DNA of 55,255 bases from JAVBQG01 sp031549185 (GCA_031549185.1 JAVBQG010000010.1:1-55255), one strand, 5' to 3'; counted from the stretch's first letter, positions 15,788 to 25,217 are shown. The notes: a model not told the origin generated them from the sequence alone. Numbers and translations: made by a program.

Positions 15788-16711
15788 CTAAGCTTGAAAC
15801 TTGCTCAACTTGCCGTCCGTAAACACGTCCTTGGGAAATTTGAGATAGAACGTGTAATTTTGCCCCGACTCGGCCCACTGGCCGAACGAGACGTCGCCGG
15901 TAATGCTGATCAAAAGCGCTGCGTCCTCGACGCTGACGCCGGTGCGGGAACAAAGAAACTCGGCCATCCGCGTACAGAGGTCGTACAGTCCGACCTGGCC
16001 GCTCGTTGCTTCCGCATAGGTGATCCAGTGCGTCGACGTCTCGATCATCGGGGCGCGCAGAAAGGTGTTCTCGTAGATCGCCTGCACGGAGAGCCCGATC
16101 ACGGCTCCTGTCTCGACGCCGATGGCGATCTCGGCGTTGCCCATGTTGGCATGGACGTCGCCGAGCGAGACGAGGCCGCCAGGCACGAAGGCCGGCATGT
16201 AGATCACGCTTCCCTCGCCGAGCTCCCGTATGTCCATGTTGCCGCCGTGGATGCCCGTGTGCCCGGTGGGGAAGCGAAGGTTCGGCGAGGTGCCGATCGT
16301 TCCGACGTGAGGGCGAAGCGCGACGCGAATGTTCGGGCCGTACTCCACGTAGCCGTCGGCTCCGCTCTTCTGGTGGATTTTGACGATTTTGGACACGGGG
16401 GACTTCGTCAGCCGTTGCAGGACGCCCTCGGCGGGGATGAGGGTAAGGATGCCCCAGTCGCGCAGCGCGATCTTCTCGATTTTGAGCGCGATCACGTCAC
16501 CGGGCTGGGCTCCTTTTACATATACCGGGCCGGTGCAGGGGTTGATGTGTGCCATATCGAGATCGGTAAAGAGATCGGATTCGGTCTTGAGTTCGTCGGA
16601 GAAACAGTCCATCGTCTCCACTTCGAACTTCTCGCCAACCTCTACGGTCGCCGCGGGCGCCAGGCTGGGATCAAAATGATAGCTGTAACGGTCTTTCGAC
16701 ACGAAGGTCAT
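15788..16711 (-). CDS. acetamidase/formamidase family protein (copy 2)
   Basis: This 307-residue paralogue of the protein at 13443-14369 shares the same blocks: C-F-S-D-E-L-K-T, N-P-C-T-G-P-V-Y-V, A-L-R-P-H-V-G-T-I-G, H-G-G-N-M-D-I and G-D-V-H-A-N-M-G-N-A-E. The last block has N-A-E where copy 1 has D-G-E, suggesting some functional divergence. GGGAGGTG precedes the ATG. It is the first gene of the amidase-permease-amidase set on the minus strand. Confidence 0.88.
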   Translation of the reverse strand: MTFVSKDRYSYHFDPSLAPAATVEVGEKFEVETMDCFSDELKTESDLFTDLDMAHINPCTGPVYVKGAQPGDVIALKIEKIALRDWGILTLIPAEGVLQRLTKSPVSKIVKIHQKSGADGYVEYGPNIRVALRPHVGTIGTSPNLRFPTGHTGIHGGNMDIRELGEGSVIYMPAFVPGGLVSLGDVHANMGNAEIAIGVETGAVIGLSVQAIYENTFLRAPMIETSTHWITYAEATSGQVGLYDLCTRMAEFLCSRTGVSVEDAALLISITGDVSFGQWAESGQNYTFYLKFPKDVFTDGKLSKFQA

Positions 16712-16800
16712 GTGACACCTCCCACTGTCTCGTCAGGCGCGGTAAAATGCGTCCGAACTCTCTTCTTTGAAAAATCTTGCGCTCTTCTGATTTACCTGCC

Positions 16801-17559
16801 TTATGCCTGGTAGAGTCCCGCCGTCTCACCTCCGTCGATACGGATGTCCGCGCCTGTGATGTACTTCGCGTCGTCGGAGGCGAGGAACGCGTAGAGCGCG
16901 CCGATCTCCTCCGGCTCCGCGTGACGCTTCATCGGAATGCCCTCGTTGGTCGCCGCGAGCATCTCGTCCGTGTACTCCGTGCGTTGCATCGGCGTCAGGA
17001 CGTAGCCGGGGCAGACGCAGTTGACGCGCACGGCGGGTGCCAGTTCCAGCGCCATCGTCTTGGTCAGCAGGATGACGCCCGCTTTCGACGCGTTGTAGTC
17101 GGCGTACCAGCGGTGTCCCTCGGTGCCGTTGGAGGACGCGGTCATGAGGATCGTGCCGTTTCCCTGCGCCTTCATCCTGCGGGCGGCCTCCCGCGAGGTC
17201 AGGAACATGCCGCCGAGGTTGATGTCCATCACGCGCTTCCACTGCTCGTATGTGATGTCGACGAAGTCGCTGCGAATGCTGATGCCGGCGTTCGAGACGA
17301 GCACGTCGATGCCGCCGAGCGTCTCGTCCATCTTGGCGAACGACGCGACGACCTGGCTCTCGTCGCTGACGTCGGTCACCGCGCTGCCCTTGAAATTCCC
17401 GTGTTTTGCAACGGCATCGCCCAACGACGCCGCATCGCGGTCGACCAGGAAGACGAAAGATCCCTCGTCGGCAAACCGCGCTGCCGTCGCAAAGCCGATG
17501 CCGCTTGCCGCGCCCGTTATCATGACGCGCTTGCCCGCGAGCTCCGGAAACTTTGCCAT
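16801..17559 (-). CDS. short-chain dehydrogenase/reductase (SDR)
   Basis: This 252-residue classical SDR has the cofactor motif T-G-A-A-S-G-I-G (residues 14-21), N-A-G (about 86), and a catalytic set of Ser (M-T-A-S-S-N-G), Tyr and Lys (Y-N-A-S-K). The C-terminal Y-I-T-G-A-D-I-R-I-D-G-G is typical. The D-R-D after beta-2 suggests a preference for NAD(H). ATG 17559 has AGGAGGT upstream and fits the family length. The substrate is not deducible; it lies between the antiporter and amidase genes on the same strand. Confidence 0.9.
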   Translation of the reverse strand: MAKFPELAGKRVMITGAASGIGFATAARFADEGSFVFLVDRDAASLGDAVAKHGNFKGSAVTDVSDESQVVASFAKMDETLGGIDVLVSNAGISIRSDFVDITYEQWKRVMDINLGGMFLTSREAARRMKAQGNGTILMTASSNGTEGHRWYADYNASKAGVILLTKTMALELAPAVRVNCVCPGYVLTPMQRTEYTDEMLAATNEGIPMKRHAEPEEIGALYAFLASDDAKYITGADIRIDGGETAGLYQA

Positions 17560-17640
17560 ATTATGAAATACCTCCTTGGTGTCCTTTCGCCGGTTGCCGG
17601 CGTTTTTAATCGGCTCTGACATCGAAGACCCGAAGGGCGG

Positions 17641-17663
17641 GTGTGGCGTTTCGAACGCCACAC
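17641..17663. other. perfect hairpin between antiporter and SDR genes
   Basis: GTGTGGCGTT-TCG-AACGCCACAC is a perfect 10-bp stem. There is no T run downstream in the direction of the flanking minus-strand genes, so it is better read as a processing or stability element than as a terminator. Confidence 0.4.
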
Positions 17664-17694
17664 AGAAAAACACCCTCTGGGTCCCGATTGAGGT

Positions 17695-19152
17695 TTATGC
17701 TTCCGACTTCTTCAAGCGTACCTGCGGTTCGCTGGGAAGCTTGAAGAGCGGGATGAATCTGTCGAATCCCGTGAAAGTCAGGAAGAGCATCGAGATGACC
17801 GCGATCCACGCGAAGTAGTTGTGCTTGATAATGCCGAAGACGGTGACGACGTTCTCCGCGAGCGGATAGACCGAGACGCTGATGCCCAGGAAGAATCCCA
17901 TGTAGACGTGCCACGGAATCAGCTGCGAGCCGAGGACGCCCATAGCGTCCGCATAGGTTGCGTTGCGCAGGGCGAGCGTGTACATGTCCTCGGGGCTGCC
18001 CTCGACGTTCTTCTCGGTGAGATTCTTGATGATCGGGCTGATGGTGACGATTTGCGCCATCTCGTCTGCGAGCGCCGCGTTGCCGAAGAGGCAGAGCAGC
18101 GCGTTGCAGGTCATCAGGTGGCGGACCTTCTTCGACACGCGCAGGATGAGCTCCGCGATCGGGTCGAACGCCTGCATCTTGTTCATGACGCCGCCGAACG
18201 CGCCGACCCAGAGCATCATCGCGATCGACCAGCCGCCCGCGTCGGAGAAACCTGTGAAGCAGAACTCGAGGAAGTCGGTCACGCTGGTCACGGTACCGCA
18301 GAACCAGCCGAAGATGAGCGACGAGACGATGCCGCTGCCGAGGCAGATCAGCGTGCTGACGCCGCCGACCGCCATGCCGAGGACGACGAGCAGCGGGACG
18401 ACCATCAGATAGGGGACGCCGGCTTGGACCTGTTTGAGCAGGGATACGGCCGATGCCCGCTCTTCGCCGAGCTTGGTCCACACATCCTCCGGGATCTGCG
18501 CGATGGCGGCGGAAGCGGTTCCGACGGTATCGCCCGTGGCGATCGATGCGCCGACGACGTAGAAGATGGAGGCGCTGACGATCAGGCAGAGGAGCGACCA
18601 GACGCCCTGGTGCCGTACGCGCTTGATGATCTCGACGCCCTGAATGCCCGAGCTGACGACCGTGGTGTCAGAGATCAGGCCGATGTTGTCGCCGAAGCAG
18701 GAGCCCCCTGCGATCGCGCCGAGCGTGAGGAGGATGTCGCCGCCGACGATGTGGTTGAGCCAGAGGAAGATCGGCGCGCAGGCCGCGAACGTGCCCCAGG
18801 ATGTGCCGGTGGCGATGGAGAGGACGCAGGTGACGAGGAACCCGACTGCCGCCACGCCGCTGGCGTTGAGGCCCATGGAGAGCGCGAGGTTGATGACCGC
18901 CGCCGCGACGCCGGTCGCCATGAAGCACTCGGCCACGCCGTACGCGAGCTGCAGGATGAGAAATACGATGAGAAAATGACGCAGGTTGATGAGCGCGGCG
19001 TCGAGCAGATCCTGGAATTTGTACTTGTCCGTAATCATCCCGACGATGACCGCATAGGCGAAGGAGATTGGGGCGGCGAGAAGGATATCCATGCCCGAGA
19101 GCATGAGCCCCGCGATGAGAGCGACTGGCGTCAATTTGAGAATACTGCGCAT
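17695..19152 (-). CDS. NhaC-family Na+/H+ antiporter-type transporter
   Basis: This 485-residue membrane protein has about 11-12 hydrophobic segments. The NhaC-type core appears as S-I-A-T-G-T-S-W-G-T and G-G-S-C-F-G-D-N-I-G-L-I-S-D-T-T (about residues 118-175). Members exchange Na+ for H+ or for an organic substrate (malate/lactate, amino acids). ATG 19152 follows GGAGGTG; an upstream in-frame ATG overlaps that site. In this catabolic region a substrate/Na+ role is plausible. The 5' region contains a long hairpin (19310-19383). Confidence 0.82.
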   Translation of the reverse strand: MRSILKLTPVALIAGLMLSGMDILLAAPISFAYAVIVGMITDKYKFQDLLDAALINLRHFLIVFLILQLAYGVAECFMATGVAAAVINLALSMGLNASGVAAVGFLVTCVLSIATGTSWGTFAACAPIFLWLNHIVGGDILLTLGAIAGGSCFGDNIGLISDTTVVSSGIQGVEIIKRVRHQGVWSLLCLIVSASIFYVVGASIATGDTVGTASAAIAQIPEDVWTKLGEERASAVSLLKQVQAGVPYLMVVPLLVVLGMAVGGVSTLICLGSGIVSSLIFGWFCGTVTSVTDFLEFCFTGFSDAGGWSIAMMLWVGAFGGVMNKMQAFDPIAELILRVSKKVRHLMTCNALLCLFGNAALADEMAQIVTISPIIKNLTEKNVEGSPEDMYTLALRNATYADAMGVLGSQLIPWHVYMGFFLGISVSVYPLAENVVTVFGIIKHNYFAWIAVISMLFLTFTGFDRFIPLFKLPSEPQVRLKKSEA

Positions 19153-19309
19153 ACAGAACACCTCCATGATGATATTGTTGGATACAAAGACCTAGCTATT
19201 GCGTCAGGCATAATAGGATCGCGAAGGCCCACAAAGTACAAAAGAGCATATCTGCTCCGCACACTCGCCTGAAGCCTCTCACCTCCCCGTGAATCAAAAT
19301 TGCTTTATA

Positions 19310-19383
19310 TTGACTCCCACTTCCAGCAGATCGTCGCAATTGCTTCCATGAGAGCGATAGCGACGACGCTGTTCTGGAGTCAA
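19310..19383 (-). other. 74-nt near-continuous hairpin in the 5' leader of the antiporter gene
   Basis: TTGACTCC (19310-19317) pairs with GGAGTCAA (19376-19383). Inside, CAGC/GCTG, TCGTCGC (19331-19337)/GCGACGA (19360-19366) and ATTGCT/AGCGAT (19339-19344/19353-19358) extend the stem to an 8-nt apical loop. It would form at the very 5' end of the minus-strand transcript from the promoter at 19389-19417. No T run follows. The remaining leader to 19153 shows no gene. Confidence 0.5.
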
Positions 19384-19388
19384 CGTGC

Positions 19389-19417
19389 ACAATAAGCGCA
19401 TCTTTTAAAGATTGCAA
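19389..19417 (-). promoter_or_regulatory. candidate promoter for the NhaC-type gene
   Basis: On the minus strand TTGCAA (19417-19412) and TATTGT (19394-19389) are 17 nt apart. The predicted start near 19382 coincides with the 5' arm of the long hairpin. The hexamers are only moderately close to consensus. Confidence 0.4.
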
Positions 19418-19482
19418 ACCCTTGCGATTCCTATATAACCGCACAAACAAATTGCCGTCTGCGTGATTTAATCAGCGTTTCT

Positions 19483-21063
19483 TCAGTGAGTTTTTCTTCC
19501 TTCCAGGTACGTAGCCCTTACCTTGGTGCCTCTCAACGATTGCATGTCGCACTGGAACGGGTTGTTCTCCAGTATCGCAAAATCGGCTCTTGCCCCTTCT
19601 CCAATTCTGCCGTATTCTTCGCCCCACAGGATAGCCCTGTATGGGTTCCTCGTGTGGATCGCCAGAACTTCGTCCAGCGTCAGCACTTCGTCCGCCTTCG
19701 CGTCCTTGAGCGGCGTGCCGTCCTCGTCCGTCCTGCATGTGGCGGCCCACATGCCGAGCCAGGGGTTCGGGTTCTCCATGGGACCGTCGCTCGATCCGGT
19801 CATGAGCAGGCCGGAGTCGTACAGTCGGCGGAACGAATATGTCGAGTTCATGCGCTCGCGGCCGAGGCGCGACGGAGCCATGTTGCGGTCGGTGAACGTC
19901 TGTATCGGCTGGACGTCGATCACGACGCCAAGCTCCTTCATCGGCGCCGTCTGATCGGGCGGGCTGACGATCACATGGTTGAAGCGGAAGGGGAATTTCG
20001 GTTTCCGGACCTCGCGCACGACCCTCTGGCAGATTCGCGTCGCCTGGTCGATCGCCGCGTCGCCGATCATGTGCATCTGCACCTGTATGTCGCGCAACGT
20101 AGCCTCGCGAAGCATTTCGAAGAGCGTCTCGTCCGTGTGGTTGAGTTGCCCCCGGCAACCGGGCCTGTCCGAGAAATCCTCGCGCATGGCGGACGTGAAG
20201 CCTCCCAGATTGCCGTCGATGAAGACCTTGTAGCCTCCGTAGCTCACGAAGCGGTCTCCGAAGCCGCTCCGCAGGCTCAGGTTGGGCAATTCGTCGTGAT
20301 ACGCGATCACGCGGAGGGGGAGATCCCCGGCGTCGTGCAGATTCTGAAAGACGGCGAGATCTTCCGGCAGCCCGTACGACGGAACGTCGCAGGCGTGCAC
20401 GGCTGTTATGCCCATCGCTGCGAGGCGTTTGCATCCCTCGGCGGCAAGTGTGCGAATCTTCTGCGGCGTCTCGTACTCCTCGACGATCTTCTGGAGAATG
20501 GGTCCCGCCGCGCTCTCGTTGAGGATGCCGTTTGGCTCGCCATTTGCCCCGCGCACCACGTTCTCGTCTGCGCTGTCCCAGAGGCCGCTCTCTACGATCG
20601 CCCTGCGGTTGGCCACATGCACGTGGCCGCAGTAGCGGGATACGAGCACCGCCTTGCCGCCGCTCGCGGCATCGATCATCTCCATCGTTGGGGCGACGGG
20701 CTCCTTCCACATCGTCTCGTTGTAGCCGGTCGCCCGGAACCAATGGTACTCCGGGTGCGCTTCGACCTGCGATTTGATGCGCCCGAGCAGCATATCAATC
20801 GAAGTGACGTCCGAGAGGTCCAGATACAGGCTCCCTTTGCAGTACGCCGTCAGGTGCATGTGCGCGTCGGTAATGCCGGGGATGACGAGCGAACCCTTCG
20901 CGTCGATCTTCTCGACGCTCTTTCCGTTTGCCATGGATTCGACCTGCTGCTTGCTGCCCACGGCCGCAAAGACGCCGTTCTCTACGAGGAAGGCTTCCGC
21001 CGACGGGTTTTTCTCGTCGCCAGTCCAGATTTGCCCGCCGTAAATCAAAAGTGCCTGTTTCAT
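19483..21063 (-). CDS. amidohydrolase family protein, YtcJ-like (copy 1)
   Basis: This 526-residue amidohydrolase-3 type enzyme has an N-terminal beta-sandwich (I-Y-G-G-Q-I-W-T-G), metal motif T-D-A-H-M-H-L (about residues 65-71), later His ligands (M-H-M-I-G-D-A-A) and a C-terminal D-F-A-I-L-E-N-N-P. Family members hydrolyse amide or cyclic amide bonds using one or two metals, but substrates of YtcJ-like proteins are mostly unknown. TAGGAGG precedes the ATG. It is paired with an aminotransferase 13 nt upstream on the same strand and has a paralogue at 27368-28972. Confidence 0.88.
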   Translation of the reverse strand: MKQALLIYGGQIWTGDEKNPSAEAFLVENGVFAAVGSKQQVESMANGKSVEKIDAKGSLVIPGITDAHMHLTAYCKGSLYLDLSDVTSIDMLLGRIKSQVEAHPEYHWFRATGYNETMWKEPVAPTMEMIDAASGGKAVLVSRYCGHVHVANRRAIVESGLWDSADENVVRGANGEPNGILNESAAGPILQKIVEEYETPQKIRTLAAEGCKRLAAMGITAVHACDVPSYGLPEDLAVFQNLHDAGDLPLRVIAYHDELPNLSLRSGFGDRFVSYGGYKVFIDGNLGGFTSAMREDFSDRPGCRGQLNHTDETLFEMLREATLRDIQVQMHMIGDAAIDQATRICQRVVREVRKPKFPFRFNHVIVSPPDQTAPMKELGVVIDVQPIQTFTDRNMAPSRLGRERMNSTYSFRRLYDSGLLMTGSSDGPMENPNPWLGMWAATCRTDEDGTPLKDAKADEVLTLDEVLAIHTRNPYRAILWGEEYGRIGEGARADFAILENNPFQCDMQSLRGTKVRATYLEGRKTH

Positions 21064-21076
21064 CGCAATGTTCCTC

Positions 21077-22252
21077 CTAAAGCTTCTCCATCGCGGTTTT
21101 CATGCTTTCCATCGCCGCGGTGAGGTAATCCTTCGATTTACAGTAGGCGAGCCTGACAAAACCAGGAGTCTCGAAGGCCTCGCCGGGCACGATGGCGACG
21201 CCCGCTTCCTCCAGTATGTAGCTGCACAGTTCGACGTCCGTCTTCCCGGTCTTTTTGATCGACGGAAAGACGTAGAACGCGCCCTCGGGCACGACGACGT
21301 CGAGGCCCGGCATCTTCTGCAAATAGCCGACGACGAGATCGCGGCGTTCCTTGTACTCCCGGATCATCTTTATCACGTCCGGTTCCGCCTTGCGGAGAGC
21401 CTCGGCGTATCCGTACTGCGCGAACGTCGTCGGCCCCGTGTTCATGAAAAGATGCGTCCTGTTCGCATGCGGCGTGATCCACTCGGGCATCGCCATGTAG
21501 CCGACCCGCCAGCCGGTCATCGAATAGGTCTTCGACGACGCGCCGACGGTGATCGTGCGCTCCGCCATGCCCGGGAGAGAGGCGATGCTGACGTGTTCGC
21601 CGTCGTAGAAGAAGCGCTCGTAGCATTCGTCGGAGACCACGATGAGGTCGTGTTTGATCGCGATTTGCGCGATGACCTCCATTACATCTCTGCGGATCGC
21701 CGCGCCGGAGGGATTGTTCGGGCTGTTCAAGATCAGCATTCTGGTCTTGTCGGTGATTGCCGCCTCCAGCTCTTTCGGGTCGAGCTGAAAGCCGTTCTCG
21801 AAACGGCAGGGCACCGGAACCATCTTTGCGCCGGACATCTCGCACAGCGCGGGGTAGGCGAGGAAGCAGGGCGTCGGCACGACGACCTCGTCCCCTCTGT
21901 TGAGGATCGTCAGCGCGGACGTCGTCAGCGCCGCAGCCGCACCGACCGTGACGAGGATGTTTTCCGGCGCCACGTCGATCGCGTTCTCCCGTTTGAGCTT
22001 TTCCGAGAGGGCCACGCGCAGCTCCTCCACGCCGCGCATATCGGCGTAGTGGACGAAGCCGTCCTTTATGGCCTGAATCGCCGTATCTTTGGCGATCTGC
22101 GGCGAGTCGAAATCGGGGCGCCCGATCTCCATGTGATAGATCGTCCGGCCCTCTTTTTCGAGGCGCGTAGCGAGGTCCACCACGTCGCGGATGCCACCCC
22201 CCATCTTGATGGCCTGCAGTTTTTCGTTGGGCAGTTTTACTTTGTCGATCAT
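21077..22252 (-). CDS. PLP-dependent aminotransferase (class I/II)
   Basis: This 391-residue fold-type I aminotransferase has P-N-N-P-S-G (about residues 178-183), D-E-C-Y-E-R (about 208-213), the Schiff-base Lys in G-A-S-S-K-T-Y (Lys 241) and the substrate-carboxylate Arg in F-V-R-L-A-Y near the C-terminus. It would move an amino group between an amino acid and a keto acid. AGAGGAGCT lies upstream of the ATG. Neighbouring hydroxyacid dehydrogenases and amidohydrolases suggest it produces or consumes the keto acid in the same pathway. Confidence 0.92.
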   Translation of the reverse strand: MIDKVKLPNEKLQAIKMGGGIRDVVDLATRLEKEGRTIYHMEIGRPDFDSPQIAKDTAIQAIKDGFVHYADMRGVEELRVALSEKLKRENAIDVAPENILVTVGAAAALTTSALTILNRGDEVVVPTPCFLAYPALCEMSGAKMVPVPCRFENGFQLDPKELEAAITDKTRMLILNSPNNPSGAAIRRDVMEVIAQIAIKHDLIVVSDECYERFFYDGEHVSIASLPGMAERTITVGASSKTYSMTGWRVGYMAMPEWITPHANRTHLFMNTGPTTFAQYGYAEALRKAEPDVIKMIREYKERRDLVVGYLQKMPGLDVVVPEGAFYVFPSIKKTGKTDVELCSYILEEAGVAIVPGEAFETPGFVRLAYCKSKDYLTAAMESMKTAMEKL

Positions 22253-22352
22253 CGTACAGAGCTCCTCTCTTAATTGAAGGCTGACTTATCGTTAGAAACC
22301 TAAGGGGAAGATTATGAACTTTTATGGCTTTGACGACCTGGTCAGCGCTTCC

Positions 22353-23636
22353 TTATCTCATCAAAAGATTGACCAAGAACATGCTGAAAATTGGGAAATA
22401 CGTGAACAGCATGAGACAGATTAGCATGACTCCGACGAAGGGGAGAATCTCTTTGGCAATGCCGTCGATTCTCTCTCCGGATACGGCCGAGGCTACGAAC
22501 AGGTTGGCTCCGTACGGCGGCGTGATGAAGCCGATGGCGAGCGCGACCGTCATGAAGAGGCCAAAGTGAATTGGGTCGACGCCGATCTGTGCCATAACGG
22601 GGAGGAAGATCGGCGTGAGGATGATCATCGATGAAATATTGTCGACGAAGCAACCCACGATCAGAAACATGATGTTGATCAGCAACAGGATGACCAACTT
22701 GGAACTCGACACGCTGACCAGCCAGGTGGCGACGCGCACGGGAATCTCCTCCATGGTGAGATATGTCGCGAAGGCCATCGACAGGCCGAGCATGAACGTG
22801 GTGGCGCCGTTGACCGTGACCGCGTCCCTGAACGCCTCCCGGGCCGTGGCGAAATCGAGCTCTTTGTATACGAATTTGCCGATTACAAGTGCATAAACGG
22901 ACGCGACGACCGCGGCCTCCGTGGGGGTAAAGATCCCTCCGTAGATGCCGCCGAGAATGATGACCGGTACGAGCAGGGCCCATATGGCATCCTTGAAACT
23001 GATCCACAGATTTTTGGCCCCTCTCGGTTTGTCGGAGCGAGGGAAGCCTCTTTTCTTTGCGGTGAAATAGGAGACGGTCATCAGCGAGATGCCGATCATG
23101 ATGCCCGGTATGACGCCTGCCATGAAGAGCTCGCCGACGGAAGCGCCGGAAATGACGCAGTAGATGACGAAGGGGATGGACGGCGGAATGATGACGCCGA
23201 TAGAGCCCGCTGCCGCTGTCAACGCTGCTGCAAAGGGCCCCCCGTATCCCTTTTCCTTCATCGACGGAATCATGAACGAGCCGATGGCGGAGACCGTCGC
23301 GGGACCGGAACCGGAGATCGCGGCGAAGAACATGCAGGCGGTGACCGTGACCATGGCGAGTGCGCCGATCATGAAGCCGACAAGGCTCTCGGCAAAGTCG
23401 ACGAGACGCTTCGAAATGCCGCCATAGCCCATCAGGGAGCCTGCCAGCATGAAGAAGGGAATCGCGAGCAACGGAAACGAGTCGATCCCGGTGAACGCAG
23501 TCTGTGCGATCATCGTCAGCGGGACCGGGCTGGTGAAGTACATCGTTATGGCGGTGGCAAGTCCCAGGGAGATGCCGATCGGAATTGTCGTCGCGAGAAA
23601 GAAAACCAGTAAGCCCAACAGAAGCGCTATCGCCAT
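22353..23636 (-). CDS. TRAP transporter large permease (DctM family)
   Basis: The 427-residue protein has about twelve hydrophobic segments and TRAP-M landmarks: I-P-F-F-M-L-A-G (about 58-65), A-A-I-S-G-S-G-P-A-T (about 105) and I-I-P-P-S-I-P (about 150). It moves a carboxylate-type solute with Na+. The ATG overlaps the stop of the small permease gene by one base (TAATG). With DctQ (23636-24142) and DctP (25307-26296) it forms a complete tripartite carrier, although a dehydrogenase gene is inserted between DctQ and DctP. Confidence 0.93.
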   Translation of the reverse strand: MAIALLLGLLVFFLATTIPIGISLGLATAITMYFTSPVPLTMIAQTAFTGIDSFPLLAIPFFMLAGSLMGYGGISKRLVDFAESLVGFMIGALAMVTVTACMFFAAISGSGPATVSAIGSFMIPSMKEKGYGGPFAAALTAAAGSIGVIIPPSIPFVIYCVISGASVGELFMAGVIPGIMIGISLMTVSYFTAKKRGFPRSDKPRGAKNLWISFKDAIWALLVPVIILGGIYGGIFTPTEAAVVASVYALVIGKFVYKELDFATAREAFRDAVTVNGATTFMLGLSMAFATYLTMEEIPVRVATWLVSVSSSKLVILLLINIMFLIVGCFVDNISSMIILTPIFLPVMAQIGVDPIHFGLFMTVALAIGFITPPYGANLFVASAVSGERIDGIAKEILPFVGVMLICLMLFTYFPIFSMFLVNLLMR

Positions 23637-24142
23637 TACGCGTCACCGCCCTTCCGGGCCAGGTTTTTGAGCCTGGCGACATTCTTGCGAATTTCATCCA
23701 ACAGCCGGATGCACATGAGCGAAGCGCCGACCGGAACGGAGGCGTAGGCGAAAGCCATCGGAATTTCGAGGGCCGCCGTGTACTGCTCCCTTCGCCAGAC
23801 CATCGACGTGATGGTCGAGCCTTTGACGATAAGAAAAATCGTAAAACCACACCATATGGTCATGGCAAAGATATCCAAAAGCAATTTGCCACGCTCTTGG
23901 AACAGATCGGCCAGCATCTCGATCCTCAGGTGGCGCTTCTGTCTGACGGCGTATCCGGTGCCGAGCCATGTCATCCAGATGAAAAGGTATCGCCCGAGCT
24001 CCTCGCTCCACGACAGGGAATTCTGGAAGACGTACCGCATGACGACCTGCAAGAAAATAATGCTAAGGGCGACAGCCAGGATGAGAATCAGCATATTTTC
24101 CTCGAAGTTGTCCCACCACGCTCTCAGTTTCTCCATGGACAC
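23636..24142 (-). CDS. TRAP transporter small permease (DctQ family)
   Basis: The 168-residue protein has four hydrophobic segments and the DctQ motif W-S-E-E-L-G-R-Y-L-F-I-W (about residues 40-51). It overlaps the large permease by one base. It partners DctM and contacts the binding protein. Confidence 0.92.
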   Translation of the reverse strand: MSMEKLRAWWDNFEENMLILILAVALSIIFLQVVMRYVFQNSLSWSEELGRYLFIWMTWLGTGYAVRQKRHLRIEMLADLFQERGKLLLDIFAMTIWCGFTIFLIVKGSTITSMVWRREQYTAALEIPMAFAYASVPVGASLMCIRLLDEIRKNVARLKNLARKGGDA

Positions 24143-24169
24143 TCACTCCCTCTATAGACTGCCTCGAAA

Positions 24170-25156
24170 TCAAAGTTTCTTGATCGGAACGTCGTTGACG
24201 CGGCCGACCGGTATTTTCCCCATGAACACGTCGCGCACCTCTTCCGCCGCGATCGTGCGCTCCTTAAGGACGGAGTCCTGACTGTACCACGCCGTGTGCG
24301 GCGTGAAGAAAAATCTCTTCTCGTGGAACATCGGATGATTCAAATTGGGCGCCGTCTCGTTTTCGATCACGTCGATGCCGGCTCCCGCGATGACGCCCTC
24401 TTTCAGCGCCACGGTCAGGGCCTCCGTGTCCACTAGAGGACCACGCGACGTGTTGATCAGGTGTGCCGTCGGTTTCATCAGGCGAATGCGCCGGTCGTCG
24501 ATGAGATGGAACGTCTCCGGCGTCAGGGGGACATGTATGCTGACGATGTCGGATTCTCCGAGCAGGTCGTCCAGCTCGCCGTACATGCGTACGCCCAGTT
24601 CTGCGGCCGCATCCCGGTTCACGAACGCGTCGTATGTCGCGACTTCTCCGAAGAGAGGTTTCGCTTTGCGGGCGAGATACCTGCCGATCTTCCCGAAACC
24701 GACGATACCGAGCTGCATGGAGCCGATCCTGCGAGGAACGGGGTAGCTCATGTGATACCACGTCTTGTCCTGCTGAACGGTCCAGTTGTAGTGCGGCATA
24801 TAGCGGGCGAGCGCGAGGGCGAAGGCCAGGGCGTGATCGGACACTTCGTCCAGGTTGAAGTCCGGGATGTTGCAGACCATGATGCCGAGTTCGGTTGCCG
24901 CTTTTACATCGATGTTGTCTACGCCCATACCATGGCGAACGACGACCTGGCACTTACCGGCTCGCGACAGGATGTCCCTGGTGATCTCGGCATTCGCCAC
25001 GATCAGGGCGTTCATCTCGGGGATGAGCGGCTCGAGCTCCTCCATACTGTTCACTTGGACGACCTCCGCCCCGGATTGCTCGATCAGGGGGCGTTCAATC
25101 TTTTCGATTCCGTCGTCACATACAAGGCTGAATATAACGGCGAGCGGTTTGGGCAT
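24170..25156 (-). CDS. D-2-hydroxyacid dehydrogenase, CtBP-like (copy 1)
   Basis: This 328-residue NAD-dependent 2-hydroxyacid dehydrogenase has V-R-H-G-M-G-V-D-N-I-D (about 73), G-I-V-G-F-G-K-I-G-R (about 150-159), substrate Arg in N-T-S-R-G-P-L-V-D (about 238) and catalytic His in T-P-H-T-A-W-Y (about 288). It would interconvert a 2-keto acid and its D-hydroxy acid. GGAGGAAT precedes the ATG. A very similar copy at 26337-27323 lies on the other side of the TRAP binding-protein gene, pointing to a local duplication. Confidence 0.92.
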   Translation of the reverse strand: MPKPLAVIFSLVCDDGIEKIERPLIEQSGAEVVQVNSMEELEPLIPEMNALIVANAEITRDILSRAGKCQVVVRHGMGVDNIDVKAATELGIMVCNIPDFNLDEVSDHALAFALALARYMPHYNWTVQQDKTWYHMSYPVPRRIGSMQLGIVGFGKIGRYLARKAKPLFGEVATYDAFVNRDAAAELGVRMYGELDDLLGESDIVSIHVPLTPETFHLIDDRRIRLMKPTAHLINTSRGPLVDTEALTVALKEGVIAGAGIDVIENETAPNLNHPMFHEKRFFFTPHTAWYSQDSVLKERTIAAEEVRDVFMGKIPVGRVNDVPIKKL

Positions 25157-25217
25157 GTTCGATTCCTCCAGTTTTACTGTCTAATGACATTGCCATCTAC
25201 AGCGACGAGCCTTGTTG

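Noticed and set aside
17581..17620. CGCCGG-TTG-CCGGCG followed by TTTTT considered as a terminator
   Set aside because: The T run is on the plus strand while both neighbouring genes are transcribed on the minus strand, so it cannot end either of them.
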